This document shows, in pieces, positions 25,442 to 32,727 of a stretch of 58,862 nucleotides of DNA. The notes below the pieces were generated by a model. It did no database searches. It saw nothing but the letters and a program-made list of their open reading frames with translations, and had not been told where the DNA came from. The translations under genes and the position numbers were made by a program. Positions within the stretch are counted from its first letter, which is position 1; every line of letters starts with the position of its first letter. This DNA comes from Roseobacter sp. SK209-2-6 (GTDB lineage: Bacteria; Pseudomonadota; Alphaproteobacteria; Rhodobacterales; Rhodobacteraceae), in contig NZ_AAYC01000019.1 in assembly GCF_000169455.1 (NCBI RefSeq), positions 1 to 58,862 on the forward strand. The letters run 5' to 3'.

Positions 25442-26074
25442 CTAGCTCTCTTTGCTGTTCAATGCTTCATTTGCGATCAACAATTGACCTACCGTGCTTT
25501 CGATCATTTGAGCAGCACGCTCTATCCGTGCTGCCAATAGACCAGCTGCGACCGCTGCGGGAATGGCGACCAGCAGGCCGGCGGCGGTTGTCAGAAGGGC
25601 TTGCCAGATGCCCCCGGCCAGAAGAGACGCATTTGCCGCCCCTTCGGCGAGCTCAAGCTCTTGAAAAGACTGAATCATGCCCAAAACAGTCCCCAGTAGC
25701 CCCAAAAGGGGGGAGACCATGGCTATCAGCTCCAACAGCCGGATCAGGCTGTTCATTTGACTAACTTCTTCATTGCCGCGGCGTTCCAACTCTCCGGTGA
25801 GCAGTGTAGGCTTCAGACCTTCGTTGAGTGCGGACATGGCATAGGACAGGACGCGATCCGCTGGCGCACGGCCTGAGGCCAAGGCTTGTTGAGCAGAGGC
25901 GACATCGCCTTTGCCCCATTGGTGGATTGCGTTTTGGCGTCCTGCCTTCCCAGAGGTTGCGGGCCAGAGCTGAAGCAGCTTCAGACAGATTACCGACAAT
26001 GAGATGAGTGAAAGCAACGCCAGGACCAGCAGAATTGGTCCACCGGTTCCCATTTTTTCCAAGAACGAGAGCAT
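25442..26074 (-). CDS. ExbB/TolQ/MotA-family proton channel protein
   Basis: A 210-residue inner-membrane protein with three membrane helices (about 12-34, 115-137 and 155-180). The MotA/TolQ/ExbB signature is visible in the long cytoplasmic loop and helices 2-3 (LELIAMVSPLLGLLGTVLGMIQSFQ, then GGIWQALLTTAAGLLVAIPAAVAAG). With the two ExbD proteins it would form a proton-driven motor energising the TonB-like protein. It starts three bases after the preceding small periplasmic gene. Confidence 0.92.
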   Translation of the reverse strand: MLSFLEKMGTGGPILLVLALLSLISLSVICLKLLQLWPATSGKAGRQNAIHQWGKGDVASAQQALASGRAPADRVLSYAMSALNEGLKPTLLTGELERRGNEEVSQMNSLIRLLELIAMVSPLLGLLGTVLGMIQSFQELELAEGAANASLLAGGIWQALLTTAAGLLVAIPAAVAAGLLAARIERAAQMIESTVGQLLIANEALNSKES

Positions 26075-26077
26075 CGC

Positions 26078-26515
26078 TTATTTCACCAACAGGACCGAGC
26101 TCCGCGACGAAAGCTCGAGGAGGGGGAAGCAATCTAGTTCGCTCTCGTTTTGCGGTCGACAAGAGGTCATATCATGCAGGAGAATTTCGGAGATATTGGT
26201 GCATGAGATTTCTGGGATTTCGAACAACTTCAATGTTGTGCGCTGCACCGGCAGGGGAGCTGCGTCCACAGACAACAGCCGATCTATGATCCCCTGCGCG
26301 TCAAGTACGGCCAATGACATCTCAAAGCCCTCGAAACTCTTTTGGGTCTTGTTCTTAAACAAGAAAAAAGCGCGACATCCTCCGCCCTCAATCTCTTCGG
26401 TCTTGTTGATCTCTACAGAAAGCTGACCCGCTTCAGCCAGTAGTTTCGCTGGTGCCAAAGCTAAAACCAGCAGCAGAACCGCAGCCCAGTTGATAGACCA
26501 TTCCCATCGCTTCAT
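26078..26515 (-). CDS. Small exported protein of unknown function in the ExbBD operon
   Basis: 145 residues from the ATG at 26515; an upstream in-frame start at 26554 adds 13 residues. A signal peptide or membrane anchor (NWAAVLLLVLALAPAKLLAEA) precedes a beta-rich domain with three or four cysteines (GGCRAFFLFKNKTQKSFEGF, EIPEISCTNISEILLHDMTSC). I do not recognise the family. The motif order suggests an Ig-like or Tat-exported T6SS accessory protein, but no function can be given. It ends three bases before the ExbB-like gene and is translated just before it. Confidence 0.75.
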   Translation of the reverse strand: MKRWEWSINWAAVLLLVLALAPAKLLAEAGQLSVEINKTEEIEGGGCRAFFLFKNKTQKSFEGFEMSLAVLDAQGIIDRLLSVDAAPLPVQRTTLKLFEIPEISCTNISEILLHDMTSCRPQNESELDCFPLLELSSRSSVLLVK

Positions 26516-26600
26516 TGCTGTCTCCCATTTATGGCCCACGAACGGCATGGGCATGATTTCCGGTGCGCTATCGTGGTGGGAAGCCCTTTTCGGGGACCTC

Positions 26601-27446
26601 TCACACGAGGGTGGCGAGCGCCTTTTCTATTTTGTCCATGGCATCGCGAGCGCCATTTAGATCTCGTTGCTTTAACAGCCGGGCTGCTACGTGGACGGCG
26701 CGTGTCAGCCGATCACGGGCAGGCCCCGGTGCGCGCGCGACATGAGCTTGCAATGCCTGGGCGCGTTTGACCTGCGCCCCTAGTGAGCGCTGATCGGATT
26801 CACGTTGCCCGCGTCGCATCGTTGCTGCCTCATCTTCGCGATCTTTGCCGAGAGCGGCGATTGCGCGTTCAATCACCAGTACCAGTGTTTCTGCTTCTTG
26901 CAGGCGGCCTTCGTTGATGTGGCGGATGGTGCGGGCCATCGCACGTTTGAGCTTCAATTCCAAAGGGCCAGGGGCCAATCCTATTCTTGATCCGATTCTC
27001 TTGAGGCGGCGTTTCAGCGGCAACACCGCCTTTGCATCGATGCCATGAGCCTCAATGTCGCGGGCATCCAAATTTTTACGAGATTTATCCGTATTTTCTG
27101 GCTTCAGGCTATCAAGGAGGTTGCCACCGTCATCATAGAACAACACGTTGACCTTGGGCTTGCCCGCTTTGAGAAACCGTTTCAGCTGCTGAAGCACTGC
27201 ATTCGGCGCTTGTTCACAGATCATTTCCATCTGCTCGGAATCAGCCACATAGGTTCCCCAAGCCATAGGAGGTTTGCCTCCGGCTTGTTTTAGCGGGTTA
27301 CGCAGTGTTTCAGGTTTCGCCCCTGGTTGGATCATCAGGAGCGGATCTTTCAACTGGTCCAGGCAAAAGCCGAAACTCATCCGTTTCTTGCTGCCCTCGC
27401 GCACCATTCCCTTGACTTCGTCACATTGAATACGGTCTGCACTCAT
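26601..27446 (-). CDS. Conserved-looking cytoplasmic protein of unknown function
   Basis: 281 residues from the ATG at 27446 (GTG codons lie just upstream). The N-terminal half (1 to about 120) mixes strands and helices with several cysteines (MSADRIQCDEVKGMV, FGFCLDQLKDPL, MICEQAPNAVLQQLKRFL). The C-terminal half is highly charged and helical with many Arg/Lys/Ala residues (LKLKRAMARTIRHINEGRL, LTRAVHVAARLLKQRDLNG). No signal peptide, membrane helix or known motif was found. It is the first gene of the minus-strand run, divergent from tssA, so a T6SS regulatory or effector-related role is possible but unproven. Confidence 0.7.
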   Translation of the reverse strand: MSADRIQCDEVKGMVREGSKKRMSFGFCLDQLKDPLLMIQPGAKPETLRNPLKQAGGKPPMAWGTYVADSEQMEMICEQAPNAVLQQLKRFLKAGKPKVNVLFYDDGGNLLDSLKPENTDKSRKNLDARDIEAHGIDAKAVLPLKRRLKRIGSRIGLAPGPLELKLKRAMARTIRHINEGRLQEAETLVLVIERAIAALGKDREDEAATMRRGQRESDQRSLGAQVKRAQALQAHVARAPGPARDRLTRAVHVAARLLKQRDLNGARDAMDKIEKALATLV

Positions 27447-27503
27447 GGCCACCACTCACAAAAAGACGTGAAAACAATTGACTTTAAGATGGCGATAAGG
27501 CTC

Positions 27504-27517
27504 ACTTGACGTCAAGT
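27504..27517. promoter_or_regulatory. Perfect 14-bp palindrome in the tssA divergent promoter region
   Basis: ACTTGACGTCAAGT lies between the divergent unknown gene and tssA, 106 bases before the tssA start. Its TTGACG half overlaps a -35-like sequence. It is a candidate operator for a dimeric regulator of the T6SS operon. Confidence 0.45.
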
Positions 27518-27622
27518 TATTGTTTTTTGATCAGTGCGTAAGCCTTCGCTGCAAATACTTGAAACATGGGCAGAGTAGAAAGACAAATCGCACATGACCT
27601 GTTTTTTGGAGGGTCTTTAGGG

Positions 27623-28681
27623 ATGGATCCGGCTGTTTTGCTGCAGTCAAAAAGTGAGGAAACGCCCAGCGGCGACAATCTCGAATATGATCCGGTTTTC
27701 ACTGAAATGGAGCTGGCAGCCCAGCCTGGTGAAGAGACGGAAATAGGCGGTGAACGCATCGAAGCGACAGATCCGGACTACCAACTGGTAGAGGAAAAAG
27801 CGCTTGATGTTCTAGGTCGCAGCCATGATCTGAGAGCGGGCGTTTTCTTAGCGGATGCAGTTTTGCATACCGAAGGTCTGCAAGAATTTGCAGCAAGTAC
27901 TATTGTTTTGCGTGGCTACCTTGAAGATTTCTGGGATAGCTGTCATCCGGAACTAGATGAGGATGATGGCGATCCGACCATGAGGATCAACGCTGTGCAG
28001 GATCTCTGTGGTCAGCCCGATGGAATGGGGGGGCCGTCTCCTGTTTTTCGGTCGCTTCGCCGGGCAGCTTTGACAGACAGTCGCGGGTTCGGCCGTTTCT
28101 CGTTGAGGGATATTGAAATCGCCGAAGGCTTGATCGCAGCGCCTGAAGATCTGGATGTGGTTCCTGATCAGGCAACGATTGGAGCGGCCTTTCAGGACAG
28201 CAGCAGTGAGGGCGTTGAGGCGCGTCTCGCAGCAGTCGAAAACGCTCTCGGGAATGTGAAAGCAATTTCTGCGGTGTTCGATGAGAAAACACCAGGGCAG
28301 GGGCCTGAGCTCGACCCGCTAATCAAGTTACTGCAGCAAGTCGCCAAGCGGATCCGGGATTATGGCAATCTTCAAGACGCTGCTGCGGAAGAGGTCGCAG
28401 AAGAGGCCCCAGATGGTGCAAACCAAGTAGGAGCTGCAGGGCCAGTATCTACGCCCATTGCCGCGGCACCTGGGGCGATCAACTCACCCACAGATGTATC
28501 CAATACCCTGGACCGGATCATTGCCTATTATCACAGGGAAGAACCGTCCAGCCCGCTCCCTCTGTTGTTGGAGAGAGCCAAGCGTTTGGTAGGGGCTGAT
28601 TTCTTGACCATCGTAAATGACATGGCACCGCGTGGGTTGGAGAATGTCCAGCTGATCGGAGGGTTGGAAGAGGATGATTGA
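27623..28681 (+). CDS. tssA: T6SS cap/baseplate protein TssA (ImpA family)
   Basis: 352 residues. The N-terminal ImpA domain (about 1-130; SEETPSGDNLEYDPVFTEME, DLRAGVFLADAVLHTEGL, YLEDFWDSCHPELDEDDGDP) is diagnostic. The C-terminus (NTLDRIIAYYHREEPSSPLP, LLERAKRLVGADFLTIVNDM) is the short TssA type. TssA primes sheath and tube polymerisation and marks the growing end. The ATG at 27623 is preferred over 27566 because GGAGGG lies nine bases upstream and family members begin near MDxxxLL. First gene of the main T6SS operon. Confidence 0.92.
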   Translation: MDPAVLLQSKSEETPSGDNLEYDPVFTEMELAAQPGEETEIGGERIEATDPDYQLVEEKALDVLGRSHDLRAGVFLADAVLHTEGLQEFAASTIVLRGYLEDFWDSCHPELDEDDGDPTMRINAVQDLCGQPDGMGGPSPVFRSLRRAALTDSRGFGRFSLRDIEIAEGLIAAPEDLDVVPDQATIGAAFQDSSSEGVEARLAAVENALGNVKAISAVFDEKTPGQGPELDPLIKLLQQVAKRIRDYGNLQDAAAEEVAEEAPDGANQVGAAGPVSTPIAAAPGAINSPTDVSNTLDRIIAYYHREEPSSPLPLLLERAKRLVGADFLTIVNDMAPRGLENVQLIGGLEEDD

Positions 28682-28763
28682 GATCGATTAGAGGAGCGTT
28701 CCTTGGTTGGGACGGACAACAGGGAACCCTCTTGTTTTGAATTTGTGAGTTAAGGAGAGCTAG

Positions 28764-29282
28764 ATGGCCGGAAGTTCACAGAAGTTTATTGCCCGTAATC
28801 GGGCACCGCGCGTTCAGATCGAATATGATGTCGAACTATACGGCGCCGAGAAAAAGGTCCAACTCCCTTTTGTTATGGGTGTCATGGCTGACCTGACCGG
28901 GAAGTCCGAAGTCGAGCAGCCAGCGGTTGCGGATCGCAAATTCCTGGAAATTGATGTCGACAACTTTGACAAACGGATGAAGTCTATGGCGCCCCGCGCC
29001 GCCTTTACGGTCCCCAATACGCTCACCGGTGAAGGCAATATGGCTGTCGATATCACCTTCGAGAGCATGGATGATTTCAAGCCTGCTGCCATCGCTGCCA
29101 AGGTTGAACCTTTGCGCGAACTCTTGGAGGCGCGCAGTCAGCTCAGCAATCTGATGACCTACATGGATGGCAAGACTGGTGCAGAAGATTTGATTTCCAA
29201 GATCATGCAGGATCCCAGCTTGCTCAAGACATTGGCTGCACAGCCCAAACCCGGCGGTGATGCCGAAGGTGAAAGTGAATAA
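28764..29282 (+). CDS. tssB: T6SS contractile sheath small subunit TssB (VipA)
   Basis: 172 residues of the VipA/TssB family (QKFIARNRAPRVQIEYDVEL, KKVQLPFVMGVMADLTGKS, RKFLEIDVDNFDKRMKSM). It pairs with TssC to form the sheath around the Hcp tube. A good ribosome binding site (aaggaga) precedes the ATG. Ninety of its first 100 residues match the N-terminus of the giant fusion at 39345 by eye, so one arose from the other by duplication within the cluster. Confidence 0.97.
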   Translation: MAGSSQKFIARNRAPRVQIEYDVELYGAEKKVQLPFVMGVMADLTGKSEVEQPAVADRKFLEIDVDNFDKRMKSMAPRAAFTVPNTLTGEGNMAVDITFESMDDFKPAAIAAKVEPLRELLEARSQLSNLMTYMDGKTGAEDLISKIMQDPSLLKTLAAQPKPGGDAEGESE

Positions 29283-29293
29283 GGAGGTAGAAC

Positions 29294-30790
29294 ATGGCTG
29301 AAGAAGAACTGCAGACAGAAGCTGCCCCCGCTGAATCCGCATTTGGATCCGCTGAATTTGCCAATCTCTTGCACAAAGAGTTTCGTCCCAAATCGGATCA
29401 GGCCAAAACCGCAGTTGAGTCCGCGGTTAAGACGCTGGCTGAACAAGCCCTGGCCAATACCGGTTTGATCTCGGATGATGCTTTGCGTTCGATTGAGAGC
29501 ATCGTTGCTGAAATCGACAAGAAATTGACAGAACAGGTCAATCTCATCCTCCACAACGAAGAGTTCAAGCAGCTGGAAAGCGCCTGGCGCGGCTTGCACT
29601 ATCTGGTGAACAACACCGAAACCGATGAGATGCTCAAGATCCGGGTCATGCCGATCACCAAGAAGGAACTGGGCAAGACGCTCAAGAAATTCAAGGGAAC
29701 GGCCTGGGATCAATCACCGATCTTCAAAAAGCTCTACACGGAAGAGTTTAGCCAACTGGGCGGTGAGCCCTATGGCTCTCTGGTTGCGGACTACCACTTT
29801 GACCATTCGCCACCAGATATCGAACTGCTGGGCGAAATGTCCAAGATTGCAGCGGCAGCACATGCGCCTCTGATTACAGGTGCAAAGCCCTCGCTGTTCC
29901 AGATGGACAGCTGGTCGGAACTGTCAAACCCGCGCGATCTGACCAAGATCTTTCAGACACCGGAATACGCCGCATGGCGGTCTCTTCGCGAGAGCGAAGA
30001 TTCCAAATATGTCGGTCTGGCAATGCCAAGGTTCCTGGGCAGGCTACCCTATGGGTCAAAAACGGACCCGGTTGAAGAGTTCGCCTTTGAGGAAGACACC
30101 ACCGGGACAGACCATGAGAAATATGCTTGGGTCAATGCGGCCTATGGCATGGCGACCAATATCACCCGGTCCTTCAAAATGTATGGTTGGTGTTCGCGGA
30201 TCCGCGGTGTGGAGAGTGGCGGAACATTGGAAGAGTTGCCCTCGCATACTTTCCCCACCACCGATGGCGGCGTCGACCAGAAGTGCCCAACAGAGATTGC
30301 CATTGATGATCGCCGCGAAGCGGAACTGGCCAAGAACGGCATGATGCCTCTGCTCCATCGTAAGAACACCGATGTGGCGACCTTCATGGGGGCACAGTCT
30401 CTGCATAAGCCAACCGAATACGATGATCCGGATGCGACGGCCAATGCGAACCTTGGGGCGCGTTTGCCCTATCTCTTCGCCACCTGCCGATTTGCGCATT
30501 ACCTGAAATGCATGGTGCGCGACAAAGTCGGGTCGTTCAAAAGCCGCCAGGACATGGAGTCTTGGTTGCAGGAGTGGATCAACAACTATGTTGATTTCAA
30601 TGCAGATATCTCTTCGGAGAACGAGAAGGCGCGCAAACCTTTGGCTGCGGCAGAAGTTGTCGTGGAAGAGGTCGAGGGCAATCCAGGCTATTATAGCTCT
30701 AAATTTTTCCTGCGCCCGCATTACCAGCTAGAGGGACTTTCCGTCTCGTTGCGGTTGGTATCGAAACTGCCCTCGGAAAAGGGAGGCTAA
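29294..30790 (+). CDS. tssC: T6SS contractile sheath large subunit TssC (VipB)
   Basis: 498 residues of normal TssC length. Recognisable stretches are EFKQLESAWRGLHYLVNNTE, PPDIELLGEMSKIAAAAHAP, MPRFLGRLPYGSKTDPVEEF, FARCRF-like FATCRFAHYLKCMVRD and the C-terminal NPGYYSSKFFLRPHYQLEGL. It forms the outer sheath with TssB and is recycled by ClpV. It starts 11 bases after tssB with an ideal AAGGAGGT site. Confidence 0.97.
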   Translation: MAEEELQTEAAPAESAFGSAEFANLLHKEFRPKSDQAKTAVESAVKTLAEQALANTGLISDDALRSIESIVAEIDKKLTEQVNLILHNEEFKQLESAWRGLHYLVNNTETDEMLKIRVMPITKKELGKTLKKFKGTAWDQSPIFKKLYTEEFSQLGGEPYGSLVADYHFDHSPPDIELLGEMSKIAAAAHAPLITGAKPSLFQMDSWSELSNPRDLTKIFQTPEYAAWRSLRESEDSKYVGLAMPRFLGRLPYGSKTDPVEEFAFEEDTTGTDHEKYAWVNAAYGMATNITRSFKMYGWCSRIRGVESGGTLEELPSHTFPTTDGGVDQKCPTEIAIDDRREAELAKNGMMPLLHRKNTDVATFMGAQSLHKPTEYDDPDATANANLGARLPYLFATCRFAHYLKCMVRDKVGSFKSRQDMESWLQEWINNYVDFNADISSENEKARKPLAAAEVVVEEVEGNPGYYSSKFFLRPHYQLEGLSVSLRLVSKLPSEKGG

Positions 30791-30851
30791 CCAACCACTC
30801 ATCGGCCTCTGAAATTTAACGTCAACGAGTTAGAATTGAAAGGATAGCAAA

Positions 30852-31355
30852 ATGGCTGCCAATATGTTCGTGGAAATCTCAGATATTGAGGGCGACGCCA
30901 CAGAGCAAAACCACAAGAAATGGATTGTGATTCAATCGGCAAACTGGAACGTAGAACGTGCGGTCGAAATGACCGACCTGGGTTCGACACAGCGTATGCA
31001 TGCGAATTCCAACTTTGGTAAGATTGAGCTGACCTCGCAGATGGGTAAAGCCTCAAACGAGCTGGCAAAATCCGTTGCCAACGGCACTGTGCGCCCGGAA
31101 ATCATCATGCATTGGTGCCGCTCGGGTGATGCGCAGGCCGAAGGACTTTTGAACTACTCCGTGTGGAAAATGAAAGATGTCGTGATCGACAGCTATTCAA
31201 TTTCCTCCAGTGAAGATGGGATTCCAGAGGAAACCTGGTCGCTGGCCTATGCTGCGATTGAGCACACCTATAAATCCACCAACCAGAAGACGGGTAAACT
31301 CGAGAACCCGGTTGTCTTCCAGTGGAATGTTCAGTCTGGCAAATTCGAGTACTAA
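30852..31355 (+). CDS. hcp: T6SS tube protein Hcp (TssD)
   Basis: 167 residues with the Hcp beta-barrel pattern: MFVEISDIEGDATEQNHKKW at the start, NWNVERAVEMTDLGSTQRM, LLNYSVWKMKDVVIDSYSIS, and EETWSLAYAAIEHTYKSTNQ near the end. Hcp hexamers stack into the inner tube and can carry effectors. The ATG follows aaagga, and a strong terminator lies directly downstream, as expected for the most abundant T6SS component. Confidence 0.96.
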   Translation: MAANMFVEISDIEGDATEQNHKKWIVIQSANWNVERAVEMTDLGSTQRMHANSNFGKIELTSQMGKASNELAKSVANGTVRPEIIMHWCRSGDAQAEGLLNYSVWKMKDVVIDSYSISSSEDGIPEETWSLAYAAIEHTYKSTNQKTGKLENPVVFQWNVQSGKFEY

Positions 31356-31365
31356 ATTGCTGTCG

Positions 31366-31398
31366 CCCCAGGCGCGTCCAAGCGCCTGGGGTTCTTTT
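31366..31398 (+). terminator. Terminator or attenuator downstream of hcp
   Basis: A perfect 10-bp stem, CCCCAGGCGC (31366-31375) with GCGCCTGGGG (31382-31391), a six-base loop, then ttcttttg. It lies inside the T6SS gene run, so it probably works as a partial stop that keeps tssABC-hcp transcripts more abundant than the distal genes. Confidence 0.85.
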
Positions 31399-31432
31399 GT
31401 CCTATTCAGTTTGACAAGGCGGGGTATTGCCC

Positions 31433-32236
31433 ATGAGCCCAGAAGAGCATTTGCGATCCGGTAATCCGCAAGAGGCCCTAAAGGCCCTGCAAGAGCAGGT
31501 CCGTGCGGACCCCTCTAATGCCAAGTTGCGGATTTTCCTGTTCCAACTGCTTTGCGTTCTTGGGGATTGGAAACGGGCCGTGGCCCAACTGCGGCTTAGT
31601 GCGGAACTGGATGCATCGGCAACGGTCATGGCTCAGGCCTACCGTGAGGCTATTCTCTGTGAGGTTTACCGTGACAAGGTGTTTCGGGGCGAGAAAACAC
31701 CGATGATCCTGGGTGAGCCACAAGCCTGGCTCGCGAAACTCATTGAATCAGTAAAGCTATTGGCTGAGGGCCATCAGGCGGAAGCAGCCGGTCTGCGCGA
31801 TGAAGCCTATGAGGCGGCCCCCGCCATTGCCGGGGAAATTGACGGAACCCGTTTTGAATGGATTGCGGATGCTGATTCCCGTCTTGGCCCAGTTTTAGAA
31901 GTGATTTTGAATGGTCGGTATTTCTGGGTGCCTTTCGCCCAAATACAAAAATTGGAAATCGACGAGCCAAGCGATTTGCGGGATCTGGTCTGGATGGCGG
32001 GCACTTTGACACTCGCGAATGAAGGGGCTTTGCCGGTCTTTATCCCAACACGCTATCCCGGCAGCGCAGCTGCAGGAGATGCCGCTCTCATGGCGCGAGC
32101 AACCGATTGGAAAGACGCGGGCGGAGGTGCCTATATCGGGTTTGGCCAGAGGCTATTGACCATAGGTGAGCAGGATTTTGCCCTCATGGACATCCGGCAG
32201 CTGCAGCTGGGGGATGCAGGCCAAGCCGATGGCTGA
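31433..32236 (+). CDS. tagJ: T6SS accessory protein TagJ (ImpE/SciE family)
   Basis: 267 residues. A TPR-like N-terminus (SPEEHLRSGNPQEALKALQE, FLFQLLCVLGDWKRAVAQLR) is followed by the ImpE-type domain (FEWIADADSRLGPVLEVILN, YFWVPFAQIQKLEIDEPSDL, VWMAGTLTLANEGALPVFIP). TagJ-type proteins interact with TssB and modulate sheath disassembly. The ATG at 31433 follows aaggcgggg. It overlaps tssE by eight bases. Confidence 0.92.
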   Translation: MSPEEHLRSGNPQEALKALQEQVRADPSNAKLRIFLFQLLCVLGDWKRAVAQLRLSAELDASATVMAQAYREAILCEVYRDKVFRGEKTPMILGEPQAWLAKLIESVKLLAEGHQAEAAGLRDEAYEAAPAIAGEIDGTRFEWIADADSRLGPVLEVILNGRYFWVPFAQIQKLEIDEPSDLRDLVWMAGTLTLANEGALPVFIPTRYPGSAAAGDAALMARATDWKDAGGGAYIGFGQRLLTIGEQDFALMDIRQLQLGDAGQADG

Positions 32237-32726
32237 CAAGATGCTGGCGGAACGTTTGCAGCCCTCCCTTTTGGACCGGCTGACGGACAATGATCCGGGC
32301 AATCGTAAAGAAAGCCGGGAAAGCCGCGTCATCGACCTAAACCGTCTACGAGAGATCATTCAGCGTGATCTGTCCTGGTTGTTGAATACGCAAAATGCGG
32401 GCCGCGAAATTGATGCCGAGTTCTATCCTTCCGCTGCAGATTCCGTCCTGAATTATGGGCTTGCGGAAGTCAGTGGGGAGTATTCAACCACAGAAAAGGC
32501 AGAAAAAATCCGTCGGTCGATTGAACGGGCAATCTCCCATTTTGAACCTCGTATTGTCGAAGGAACCGTAGACGTCCAACTGGTTGGCGAGATCGAAGCA
32601 ACGGGTATGACCGTCGGTTTGGAAATTCGCGCAGACATGTGGGCCCAGCCTTTGCCATTGGAACTTTATCTTCGCAGTAAGGTGGATGTAACCACCGGTG
32701 AAGTTCAAGTCGAGAGGGCGCGCTAA
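32229..32726 (+). CDS. tssE: T6SS baseplate protein TssE (gp25-like)
   Basis: 165 residues of the gp25/lysozyme-like family (LQPSLLDRLTDNDPGNRKES, LREIIQRDLSWLLNTQNAG, SVLNYGLAEVSGEYSTTEKA, AISHFEPRIVEGTVDVQLVG). It initiates sheath assembly on the baseplate. The ATG at 32229 overlaps the end of tagJ (ATGGCTGA), giving translational coupling; an earlier in-frame start at 32166 would add residues without family similarity. Confidence 0.95.
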   Translation: MADKMLAERLQPSLLDRLTDNDPGNRKESRESRVIDLNRLREIIQRDLSWLLNTQNAGREIDAEFYPSAADSVLNYGLAEVSGEYSTTEKAEKIRRSIERAISHFEPRIVEGTVDVQLVGEIEATGMTVGLEIRADMWAQPLPLELYLRSKVDVTTGEVQVERAR

Positions 32727-32727
32727 T

